NCBI GenBank assembly: GCA_022728415.1
Contig: JAIJJM010000072.1
Location: 1-8,393, forward strand
Reading direction: 5' to 3'
DNA from: Collinsella sp.
Lineage (GTDB): Bacteria > Actinomycetota > Coriobacteriia > Coriobacteriales > Coriobacteriaceae
Length of the DNA stretch: 8,393 nucleotides
Both the position numbers and the translations under genes were made by a program. Of the stretch, positions 1 to 5,542 are shown in pieces. Position 1 is the stretch's first letter. The number at the start of each line of letters is the position of its first letter. The notes under the pieces are model-generated. The model worked only from the letters and a program-made list of their open reading frames with translations, was not told the origin of the DNA and made no database searches.

Positions 1-497
1 AGACGCTGCTGCTGACCACCCGAGAGCGCCAAACCATCCTTGTTGAGCTGATTGGATACCTCTTTCCAGAGGTTGGCGCGCTTGAGCGATTCTTCCACGA
101 TGTCATCGAGGTCGCTTTTGCTAGTCACGCCCTGCAGACGAGGGCCAAAGGCGACATTCTCGTAGATGGATTTAGGGAACGGGTTGGGCTGCTGAAAGAT
201 CATACCCACGCGACGACGGAGGTCGACCGGGTCGACGCCCTCGGCATAGATATCGTTGCCGTCGAGCGCCATGGTGCCCTCGACGCGCGTACCCTCGATC
301 AGGTCATTCATGCGATTGATGCAGCGCAGAAACGTCGACTTTCCGCAACCCGAAGGGCCAATAAAAGCAGTAATGGCATTCTTAGCGATATTGAGGTCGA
401 GCCCCGTCAGCGCATGAAAGTCACCGTACCAGAAGTTGAAATCCTTGGCCGTGATGGCCGCTTGCTCCAGCGTGGGAGCGGACTGATAGACGGACAT
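1..497 (-). CDS. pstB: Phosphate ABC transporter ATP-binding protein PstB (partial, C-terminus off the left edge)
   Basis: ATPase subunit of the high-affinity PstSCAB phosphate importer; it would act as a dimer on the cytoplasmic face of PstC/PstA and couple ATP hydrolysis to phosphate uptake. 165 complete codons are visible. Seen in order: an [11 protein letters not shown] start of the nucleotide-binding domain (about residues 20-30), Walker [10 protein letters not shown] at 47-55, the Q-loop in FQQPNPFP at 101-108, and the ABC signature LSGGQQQR at 158-165. Walker B and the H-loop must lie beyond base 1; PstB proteins are usually about 250 residues. The [20 protein letters not shown] stretch is typical of PstB among ABC ATPases. 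The ATG at 497-495 is preceded by an AAGGAG Shine-Dalgarno (507-502) with a 4-nt spacer, and starts 12 nt after the pstA stop, so it is the next gene in the operon. phoU often follows, but that cannot be seen here. The family call is very secure. Confidence 0.97.
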   Translation of the reverse strand, partial: MSVYQSAPTLEQAAITAKDFNFWYGDFHALTGLDLNIAKNAITAFIGPSGCGKSTFLRCINRMNDLIEGTRVEGTMALDGNDIYAEGVDPVDLRRRVGMIFQQPNPFPKSIYENVAFGPRLQGVTSKSDLDDIVEESLKRANLWKEVSNQLNKDGLALSGGQQQR

Positions 498-509
498 GGG
501 ACTCCTTAA

Positions 510-1415
510 CTAGCGGCGTTTGCGCGACAGATAACGCGCAAACAGGTTGAAGGCCAGAATAATCGCCATCAGCAAAAGCGCGGTGCCGTAGGCTGCGTTC
601 ATGTTGATGCCGTCATTGGCAAGCAGATAAAGGTGAACGGTCATGGGGCGACCGGAATCGAGCGGCGAGATAGGCAGATTGATGGCCTGACCCATGGTGT
701 AGAGCACCACGGCGGTCTCGCCGATGGCGCGGCCGATGGCAAGCACGATGCCGGTGGCGATGCGGCCAAAAGCCGAAGGAAGCACGATCTTGGAGACGAC
801 CTGCCACTTGGTGGCGCCCAAGCCATATGCGCCCCAACGGATATAGCGTGGAACGGCGCGGATTGCCTCCTCGGTGGTGCGCATGACAATGGGCAGCATC
901 AGAAGCGCGAGCGCCAGGGCGGCCGAAACCATCGAAAGACCCAGGCCCATGGCCTCGACAAACAAGGCATAGCCAAAGAGGCCCATAACAATGGAGGGCA
1001 CCGAGGCCAAAGCATCGGCAGCATAGCGAATGATGTCGACGACCTTTCCCTGCTTGGCGTACTCGGCCAGATAGACCGCAGCCAAGACGGCAACCGGCGT
1101 GCAGATGAGCATGGCGAGCGCCGTCACGTAGATGGTCGAGACGATTGTGGGCCAAATGCCGCCCTCGGCGTTTACGCCCTGCGGCCAGCCGAAGATAAAG
1201 TCGAACGAGATGTGCGGAAGACCGTTGATGACCACGTAGGCGATAATGGCGACCAGTACCAGCGTGGTGATATAGGCCGCGGCGCGAAACACGCCGAGCA
1301 TAATCTTGTTGGACAGATCCTTGTTGATGCGGCCCTTCTTACCATGGGAAAGGGCACGCTTGATGCGCTCGCGCGATGAGGTCGCATCGACCGTCGTGCC
1401 AACGGAATCGGACAT
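510..1415 (-). CDS. pstA: Phosphate ABC transporter permease PstA
   Basis: One of the two membrane permeases forming the phosphate channel of PstSCAB. The 301-residue protein has a basic N-terminal cytoplasmic tail (about 1-40), then about six hydrophobic segments near residues 42-64, 89-117, 134-154, 160-178, 221-243 and 274-295. The EAA-type loop that docks to the ATPase is seen at about 196-215 (GAYGLGATKWQVVSKIVLPSA), followed by the AIGRAIGETA helix that is characteristic of Pst permeases. It is assigned to PstA rather than PstC by position directly before pstB and by the YPLTGLPHI-like region after the first helix (INGLPHISFDF). The ATG at 1415 lies 3 nt after the pstC stop, and its purine-rich AGAGGGGG ribosome site lies inside the pstC end, so translation is probably coupled. 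Length is normal for the family. Confidence 0.96.
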   Translation of the reverse strand: MSDSVGTTVDATSSRERIKRALSHGKKGRINKDLSNKIMLGVFRAAAYITTLVLVAIIAYVVINGLPHISFDFIFGWPQGVNAEGGIWPTIVSTIYVTALAMLICTPVAVLAAVYLAEYAKQGKVVDIIRYAADALASVPSIVMGLFGYALFVEAMGLGLSMVSAALALALLMLPIVMRTTEEAIRAVPRYIRWGAYGLGATKWQVVSKIVLPSAFGRIATGIVLAIGRAIGETAVVLYTMGQAINLPISPLDSGRPMTVHLYLLANDGINMNAAYGTALLLMAIILAFNLFARYLSRKRR

Positions 1416-1418
1416 AGC

Positions 1419-2345
1419 CTACCCCCTCTTCTTCTTGGAAATCAGACGGACGATGCCCACCAACGCTGCGGAAATGATAAACAGGACCACGCCCATGCCA
1501 AACAGAGCCGAGCGGTGAAGGCCCGAGGAATAGCTCATGTCGAGCGCGATCTGACTCGTGAGCGTCGAGATGGGGCTCGAGATGCTGTCCGGGATGACCG
1601 GAGCGTTGCCAACGACCATGAGAACGGCCATGGTCTCGCCGATGGCACGCCCCATGCCCAAGACAATCGCATCGACGATGCCCAACTTGGCTGCAGGCAG
1701 CACGACCTTGTAGATGGTCTGCCACTTGGTGGCACCCATGGCATAGGATGCCTCGCGAATACCCATGGGGATGGAATTGAGGGCATCGATGGTGAGCGTG
1801 GTGATGGTGGGAACGATCATGATGGCAAGCACGAACCACGCCGTCAGTGCGCCAAAGCCAAGACCGCCGGTCAGCTGCGCGATAAACGGACGAATGATGA
1901 CCATGCCAAAGAAACCGTAGATGATGGAGGGGATACCCGCCAGTAGGTCGACGGCGGGGCTGATGAGCCTGCGCACGCGCTTACTGGCGATCTCGACTAG
2001 ATACACGGCCGTGCCCACACCCAGGGGCACGCCCATGGCGAGCGCACCGACCGTCACCAGACCGGAGCCCGCCAGCAGCGACATGATACCGTAGTGACCC
2101 TCAGAGGGCGCCCACGTAAAGCTAAAGAAGTCCGCCAGACCGATATCGGTAAAGACGGGCAGCGCCGAGTACGTGGTAAAGACAAAAATCAGGATGACGG
2201 TGACGACCGCCAAGAACGCGCAGGCAAAAAAGATCCACTGTAGCGCCTTCTCCTTGAGATAGGTGCTATGCGATACCAACGCCAACTCACGCTTTTTGGG
2301 CGCCTGAGCCTCGTGCTCAATCTGGGGGATTTCCTGTGCTTCCAC
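1419..2345 (-). CDS. pstC: Phosphate ABC transporter permease PstC
   Basis: Second permease of the Pst importer, pairing with PstA. With the start chosen here it is 308 residues. There is a hydrophilic N-terminal tail of about 35 residues, then about six membrane segments, the first near 37-57 (WIFFACAFLAVVTVILIF). The EAA loop is at about 198-219 (EASYAMGATKWQTIYKVVLP), followed by GMGRAIGETMAV, both typical of PstC. No ATG is available near the 5' end. Two in-frame GTG codons exist, at 2354 and 2345. The only good Shine-Dalgarno, GGGGAG at 2359-2354, overlaps the upstream GTG but is 8 nt from the GTG at 2345, so I prefer 2345. With that start there is a 1-nt gap after the pstS stop; with 2354 the genes overlap by 8 nt and the protein gains three residues. 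Family is certain, the exact start is not. Confidence 0.95.
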   Translation of the reverse strand: MEAQEIPQIEHEAQAPKKRELALVSHSTYLKEKALQWIFFACAFLAVVTVILIFVFTTYSALPVFTDIGLADFFSFTWAPSEGHYGIMSLLAGSGLVTVGALAMGVPLGVGTAVYLVEIASKRVRRLISPAVDLLAGIPSIIYGFFGMVIIRPFIAQLTGGLGFGALTAWFVLAIMIVPTITTLTIDALNSIPMGIREASYAMGATKWQTIYKVVLPAAKLGIVDAIVLGMGRAIGETMAVLMVVGNAPVIPDSISSPISTLTSQIALDMSYSSGLHRSALFGMGVVLFIISAALVGIVRLISKKKRG

Positions 2346-2346
2346 G

Positions 2347-3183
2347 CTACTCACTCCCCTTTCCGTCGTTGGTGACGGGAATAAAGCCCGCCTCGCGAAT
2401 CTGCTTGTCCATCTTCTGGGACGTCACATAGTCAATGTAGTCCTGCGCCCGCTTCGAAGGGGTACCTTTCACAAAAAAGTAAAGGTCGCGCGAGATGGGA
2501 TAGCCGCCACTCGCGACCGTCTTCTCGGATGCCTCGACATGGTTGACCGAAACGGCCTTGACCGAGGTCTGGGCGTTGAGGCTCTCGACAAAACCGAGCG
2601 AAATGTAGCCAATAGCGCCACGTGAGCGGGACACGACATCGCGTACCTGGCCCGTACCCGAAAGAACAGCCGAGCGACGATCGAACGGCATGCCACCCAT
2701 CACGATGGTACGGAAGGCCTCGCGCGTACCGGACGCCTCGTCGCGATTGATAACCTGAATCTTCAGATCCTCTCCACCGACTTCTTTCCAGTTGGTGATC
2801 TTGCCGGCGTATATGTCGCGGAGCTGCTCGGTCGAGAGGTTGTCGACCGGGTTGTCGTCGTTTACGATGACCGCAATCCCGTCGTGCGCGATTACGATCG
2901 GGGTCAGGCCAAGGTCTTGCTCATCGGCATTGAGCCCACGAGACGAGCTGGCAATGTCGGCCGTGCCGTTGCTGACGGCTTCGATACCCGCAGAGGAGCC
3001 AAGGCCGGAGACGAGCACGTCGATGCCGGTCTCTTCCTTAAAGCCCTCGGCCGCGATCTCGGCAATGGGAAGGCAGGTGGTCGAGCCGGCCACGGTAATA
3101 GAAGACGTAGAAGATCCCGAGGAGCAGGCGCACAGCGTGAGCGTGAGCACCGCTGCACTCAGGACCGATCCGATCTTTCTCAT
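2347..3183 (-). CDS. pstS: Phosphate-binding lipoprotein PstS
   Basis: Extracytoplasmic phosphate receptor that delivers Pi to PstCA. The 278-residue protein starts with a lipoprotein signal peptide: MRK, a hydrophobic stretch, and a lipobox LCAC with the acylated cysteine at residue 20, so it should be tethered to the outer face of the membrane. A Ser/Gly-rich linker follows, then the PBP-like fold with family phosphate-contact stretches: VAGSTTCLPI (31-40), SSSRGL (79-84), and the RDEASGTREAF loop (147-157). GAIGYISLGF (189-198) and GYPISRDLYFF (227-237) are also typical of PstS. The reading frame stays open upstream to 3375, but that extension is out of frame over pgeF and would bury the signal peptide, so ATG 3183 is the start. 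This ATG shares an ATGA with the pgeF stop and has no clear Shine-Dalgarno of its own, suggesting dependence on translation of pgeF. Confidence 0.96.
   Translation of the reverse strand: MRKIGSVLSAAVLTLTLCACSSGSSTSSITVAGSTTCLPIAEIAAEGFKEETGIDVLVSGLGSSAGIEAVSNGTADIASSSRGLNADEQDLGLTPIVIAHDGIAVIVNDDNPVDNLSTEQLRDIYAGKITNWKEVGGEDLKIQVINRDEASGTREAFRTIVMGGMPFDRRSAVLSGTGQVRDVVSRSRGAIGYISLGFVESLNAQTSVKAVSVNHVEASEKTVASGGYPISRDLYFFVKGTPSKRAQDYIDYVTSQKMDKQIREAGFIPVTNDGKGSE
2354..2359 (-). promoter_or_regulatory. Ribosome binding site deciding the pstC start
   Basis: On the minus strand this reads GGGGAG, within a longer AAAGGGGAG purine run. It overlaps the G of the upstream GTG (2354-2352), leaving that codon no usable spacing, but is 8 nt before the GTG at 2345. 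It lies inside the last codons of pstS, consistent with coupled translation. The argument is from spacing only. Confidence 0.6.
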
Positions 3184-3980
3184 AGCATCACGCCGATCGC
3201 TGCATGGCGCCCGCAGGTGCCACCCTCGTTGCGGTAGGAATAAAAGCGGTCGTTCTGACGAACGGTGGAAAGTTTGGTGTCCACAATGCCGTTCACATCG
3301 ACACCGGCATCCACCAGCGTCTCGCGAATGGCGGCGGAAAGATCGAGCATACGGGAATCGGTAGCATCGATGCACGCGAATTCGACGGCAAAGCGATCCA
3401 TAAGCTCTTGGGACACCTCGTACTCGTCGCCTAGGATATGGGGCCCAATATAGGCAGAAATGTCCTTTGGTGTGCAGCCGCCCGCCTCGCAGAGTGCTTG
3501 GCAGGCCTTGGCGGAAATGCGCGCAATCGTGCCCTTCCAGCCAGAATGCACCACGGCAAAACCGTTAGGAGCAACCAGCACCACGGGAACGCAATCGGCA
3601 AAGCAAAGCATCACGGGCACCTTACGGGCCGTGCAGACGATGGCATCGCAGCCCTCGGCAATCTGCTCACGAACAGCCTCAAGATCGTCGGCGCCGTTCG
3701 AGGTCACCGTAACGATATGGTCACCATGTACTTGATTGGGCACGAGCAGATTGTGCTCATACTCGGCGGCGCCCATGGCTTCGAGCGCTCGACGACGATT
3801 TTCTTGAACAGCAAAGGGGTCATCACCTACATGCGATCCCAGGTTGAGTGAGGAGTACGCATCTTCGGAAACGCCACCGGTGCGCTCGGTAAAGGCAAAG
3901 CGGGCATCTGCTATCGCGCCCTCCACCAACGTAACTCCATCATGGTCGACACGCGAAACTCTGTCCGCACGTGCTGCCAT
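3180..3980 (-). CDS. pgeF: PgeF/YfiH/YlmD family protein (peptidoglycan-editing factor; purine nucleoside phosphorylase, LACC1-like)
   Basis: A 266-residue member of the old multicopper oxidase/laccase-like DUF152 family. Known members include E. coli PgeF (YfiH), which removes misplaced L-serine from peptidoglycan precursors, and YlmD/LACC1-type enzymes with purine nucleoside phosphorylase and adenosine deaminase activity; which applies here cannot be told from sequence. Seen motifs: FTERTGGVS (30-38), SLNLGSHVGD (44-53), NQVHG (82-86), CDAIVC (111-116), ADCVPV (128-133), VHSGWKGT (144-151), IGPHI (178-182), DTKLSTV (234-240), and the C-terminal FYSYRNEGGTCGRHAAIG (247-263). The conserved zinc-ligand positions His85, Cys130 and His145 are all intact, so it should be active. 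No signal peptide, so cytoplasmic. The ATG at 3980 has a TAGGAGG Shine-Dalgarno 7 nt upstream. A ylmD-type gene just after ftsZ is common in Gram-positives; here a terminator separates it from ftsZ and its stop overlaps the pstS start. Confidence 0.93.
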   Translation of the reverse strand: MAARADRVSRVDHDGVTLVEGAIADARFAFTERTGGVSEDAYSSLNLGSHVGDDPFAVQENRRRALEAMGAAEYEHNLLVPNQVHGDHIVTVTSNGADDLEAVREQIAEGCDAIVCTARKVPVMLCFADCVPVVLVAPNGFAVVHSGWKGTIARISAKACQALCEAGGCTPKDISAYIGPHILGDEYEVSQELMDRFAVEFACIDATDSRMLDLSAAIRETLVDAGVDVNGIVDTKLSTVRQNDRFYSYRNEGGTCGRHAAIGVML

Positions 3981-4008
3981 ACTAAAGCCTCCTAATACAA
4001 CAAGTACC

Positions 4009-4037
4009 GCGGCGTCGCCGCACAGTCGTGTTTACAC
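4009..4037 (-). repeat. Two small palindromes in the pgeF leader
   Basis: GCGGCG-T-CGCCGC (4009-4021) is a perfect 6-bp inverted repeat that could form a compact GC-rich hairpin about 30 nt before the pgeF Shine-Dalgarno. Next to it is GTGT-TT-ACAC (4028-4037), and the overlapping ACAGCTGT (4036-4043) is a perfect palindrome. They lie in the untranslated leader if transcription starts near 4050. There is no U-tract after the hairpin, so it is not an intrinsic terminator. Function unknown; they may be chance. Confidence 0.35.
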
Positions 4038-4057
4038 AGCTGTCATACTTCTTAAAA

Positions 4058-4063
4058 AGGATA
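4058..4063 (-). promoter_or_regulatory. Possible -10 element for the pgeF-pst transcript
   Basis: TATCCT on the minus strand matches TATAAT at four of six positions. It lies 18 nt downstream of the CTTTACGTT direct repeats and about 80 nt before the pgeF start. It would give a leader of roughly 70 nt. Other weak candidates such as TATGAC lie nearby, so this is a tentative choice. Confidence 0.25.
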
Positions 4064-4081
4064 CCCGCTGCTTTGGAGGCA

Positions 4082-4101
4082 AACGTAAAGGGAACGTAAA
4101 G
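4082..4101 (-). promoter_or_regulatory. Candidate PHO box: two 9-bp direct repeats with 11-bp period
   Basis: CTTTACGTT occurs twice on the minus strand, at 4101-4093 and 4090-4082, with starts exactly 11 bp apart, upstream of pgeF-pstSCAB. Known PhoP/PhoB boxes are direct repeats with an 11-bp period, and the Gram-positive half-site is TTAACA-like; TTTACG matches four of six positions. A weak -10 (TATCCT, 4063-4058) begins 18 nt after the downstream repeat, which would place that repeat at -35. No good sigma-70 -35 hexamer is present there, as expected for an activator-dependent promoter. The repeats are seen directly; the PhoP role is inferred. Confidence 0.5.
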
Positions 4102-4128
4102 AGATTGGATACTCGGGTTTACAGAGTC

Positions 4129-4163
4129 AAAACAAAAGGGGCGCACCCATACGGATGCGCCCC
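4129..4163 (-). terminator. Rho-independent terminator after ftsZ
   Basis: An 11-bp stem (4153-4163 paired with 4138-4148) has a 4-nt loop and is followed on the minus strand by TTTTGTTTT. The one non-Watson-Crick position becomes a G-U wobble in minus-strand RNA but a C-A mismatch in plus-strand RNA, and only the minus side has a T-tract, so it works in the ftsZ direction. It starts 25 nt after the ftsZ stop and divides the division cluster from the pgeF-pst unit. Confidence 0.92.
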
Positions 4164-4188
4164 GGTGCAAAATAATGAGATGAACGAC

Positions 4189-5343
4189 TTAGAAGCTGCC
4201 GCGCTTGAGGAAGTCGGGAAGCTCAAACTGGTCGTTGCCAAAGTTGGGCAGCTCGGTACCGCCGACGTTGCGAGTCGGCGCGGCCTGAGCCGGACTGGCA
4301 GCCGGAGCAGTGCGCTGCGGCTCAGCGGAAGCGGCTGCCTTGCCCTGAGACTGCTGAGCAGCAAAGAGCTCGTCCTGACGGTTGACGTTAGAGTCGGAGA
4401 AGCCCGTGGCGATAACGGTGATGCGTACCTGGTCGCCCAGGGACTCGTCAACAACGGTACCAAAAATGATGTTGGCCTCGGGGTCGACGGCATTGGCGAC
4501 AACGTCGGCGGCATCGCTGATCTCCTGAATGCCCAGGTCCTTGGAGCCGGCGATGGAAAGCAGGACGCGCGTGGCGCCATCGATGGAGCTCTCGAGCAGC
4601 GGACTGGAGATAGCCTGCTGGGCAGCGTCGACGGCACGGGTGTCCCCAGAAGCGGTACCGATACCCATCATGGCGGTACCGGCCTGCTTCATGATGGTCT
4701 TAACATCGGCGAAGTCCAGGTTGATAATACCCGGGACGGTGATGAGGTCGGTGATGCCCTGGGTGCCCTGCGAAAGGACGCCATCGGCAATCGCGAACGC
4801 CTCGAGCATCGTGGTCTTCTTCTCGGCGATGTCAAGCAGCTTGTCGTTAGGGATAACGATCATGGTGTCGACGCAATCGGAGAGGGTCTTGATACCCTCC
4901 TCGGCACTCTTCTTGCGCTTGCGACCCTCGAAGGTGAAGGGCTTGGTCACGACGGCGACGGTCAGCGCGCCGACCTCGTTCATCGCGATATCGGCAACGA
5001 TGGGAGCGGCGCCGGTACCGGTACCACCGCCCTCGCCGCAGGTGATGAACACCATGTCGGCACCAGCGAGCGCCTCGGCGATATCGTCGCGGGATTCATC
5101 GGCAGCCTTGCGACCAACCTCGGGGTTGGCGCCGGCGCCCAGGCCGCGGGTAAGGTCGGTGCCGATGTGCACCTTGATATCGGCATCAGAGATCGCGAGT
5201 GCCTGAGCATCGGTGTTGATGGCAACAAACTCGACGCCGCGGATGCCCTCTTCGATCATTCGATTGACCGCGTTGGTACCGCCGCCGCCGACGCCGACCA
5301 CCTTAATGACGGCAAGGTAGTTGTTGATCTCTGTCTCGTGCAT
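4189..5343 (-). CDS. ftsZ: Cell division protein FtsZ
   Basis: Tubulin-like GTPase that polymerises into the Z-ring at midcell and recruits the divisome. The 384-residue protein is full length. The globular part (about 1-315) has the N-terminal [13 protein letters not shown] loop (17-29), the GTPase signature GGGTGTG (105-111), and the synergy (T7) loop NLDFADV (208-214) with the catalytic aspartates D210 and D213. A Gln/Ala/Pro-rich linker (about 316-370) follows, ending in a C-terminal peptide with ELPDFLKR (374-381), equivalent to the partner-binding tail. The residues before the signature read TCGE rather than the more usual TAGM. The frame is open to an ATG at 5373, but ATG 5343 has a GGAGGA site at 5-nt spacing and gives the family-normal N-terminus. 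No ftsA precedes it, as in Actinomycetota. A strong terminator follows, so ftsZ is the last gene of its transcript. Confidence 0.98.
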   Translation of the reverse strand: MHETEINNYLAVIKVVGVGGGGTNAVNRMIEEGIRGVEFVAINTDAQALAISDADIKVHIGTDLTRGLGAGANPEVGRKAADESRDDIAEALAGADMVFITCGEGGGTGTGAAPIVADIAMNEVGALTVAVVTKPFTFEGRKRKKSAEEGIKTLSDCVDTMIVIPNDKLLDIAEKKTTMLEAFAIADGVLSQGTQGITDLITVPGIINLDFADVKTIMKQAGTAMMGIGTASGDTRAVDAAQQAISSPLLESSIDGATRVLLSIAGSKDLGIQEISDAADVVANAVDPEANIIFGTVVDESLGDQVRITVIATGFSDSNVNRQDELFAAQQSQGKAAASAEPQRTAPAASPAQAAPTRNVGGTELPNFGNDQFELPDFLKRGSF

Positions 5344-5348
5344 GTCGG

Positions 5349-5354
5349 TCCTCC
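5349..5354 (-). promoter_or_regulatory. Ribosome binding site deciding the ftsZ start
   Basis: GGAGGA on the minus strand is 5 nt before the ATG at 5343. The upstream in-frame ATG at 5373 has no such site, so this supports the shorter, MHETEINN start. Confidence 0.85.
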
Positions 5355-5399
5355 GAACAAAGGTTATAGCCATAGCATGGGTTGACCCCTGCGCACATT

Positions 5400-5411
5400 A
5401 ACCTTTAGGTT
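5400..5411. repeat. Perfect 5-bp-arm palindrome in the ftsZ leader
   Basis: AACCT-TT-AGGTT is an inverted repeat centred about 62 nt before the ftsZ start codon, downstream of the candidate ftsZ promoter. It is operator-like in size. Next to it are two imperfect 11-bp units, AAAGTAAATGC (5413-5423) and AAAGGTAAACC (5424-5434). No function can be assigned from sequence. Confidence 0.35.
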
Positions 5412-5436
5412 GAAAGTAAATGCAAAGGTAAACCGT

Positions 5437-5465
5437 ATTATGTTTGCACATTATGAACGTATCAG
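5437..5465 (-). promoter_or_regulatory. Candidate sigma-70-type promoter for ftsZ
   Basis: On the minus strand CTGATA (5465-5460, four of six matches to TTGACA) is followed after 17 nt by CATAAT (5442-5437, five of six matches to TATAAT). It lies in the AT-rich 199-bp spacer between ftsQ and ftsZ, about 95 nt before the start codon. A TTGACT hexamer overlaps its -35 but is 21 nt from this -10. ftsZ genes often have their own promoters in addition to read-through, which fits. Confidence 0.4.
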
Positions 5466-5478
5466 TCAAATAATTGAC
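5465..5478. repeat. Inverted repeat GTCAA-N4-TTGAC at the candidate ftsZ -35 region
   Basis: Perfect 5-bp arms around ATAA, touching the -35 of the candidate ftsZ promoter. The position and symmetry are like a binding site for a dimeric regulator, but arms of this length also occur by chance in AT-rich spacers. Confidence 0.3.
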
Positions 5479-5542
5479 CGTGAAAACCAAACAAACCAGA
5501 TAAACGGCGTGGTATGGCCCCTCAACAAAGCCATTTGGGATG

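Noticed and set aside
633..1379. A 248-codon plus-strand frame opposite pstA
   Set aside because: Asp/Gly/His-rich shadow of the hydrophobic pstA codons; no motif and no promoter or ribosome site.
3251..3264. Inverted repeat CGTTC-TGAC-GAACG near the end of pgeF, a possible internal pstS operator
   Set aside because: It falls in the conserved C-terminal coding motif of pgeF and has no promoter elements beside it, so chance is the simplest explanation.
3184..3375. Upstream extension of the pstS frame
   Set aside because: It overlaps the certain C-terminus of pgeF in another frame, reads as Cys/Arg/His-rich nonsense, and would place the lipoprotein signal peptide internally.
4040..4046. CTGTCAT on the plus strand, identical to an E. 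coli PHO box half-site
   Set aside because: It is single, points away from pgeF-pst, and has no second half at 11-bp spacing; the CTTTACGTT pair is a better candidate.
3844..5385. A 513-codon open frame on the plus strand across pgeF start, terminator and all of ftsZ
   Set aside because: It is antisense to a certain ftsZ, runs through the terminator, has a Gly/Asp/His-rich shadow composition with no domain, and no ribosome site; long open shadows are common opposite GC-rich genes.
5464..5469. TTGACT -35-like hexamer before ftsZ
   Set aside because: The two CATAAT boxes are 8 and 21 nt away, neither a workable spacing; the overlapping CTGATA at 17 nt is preferred.
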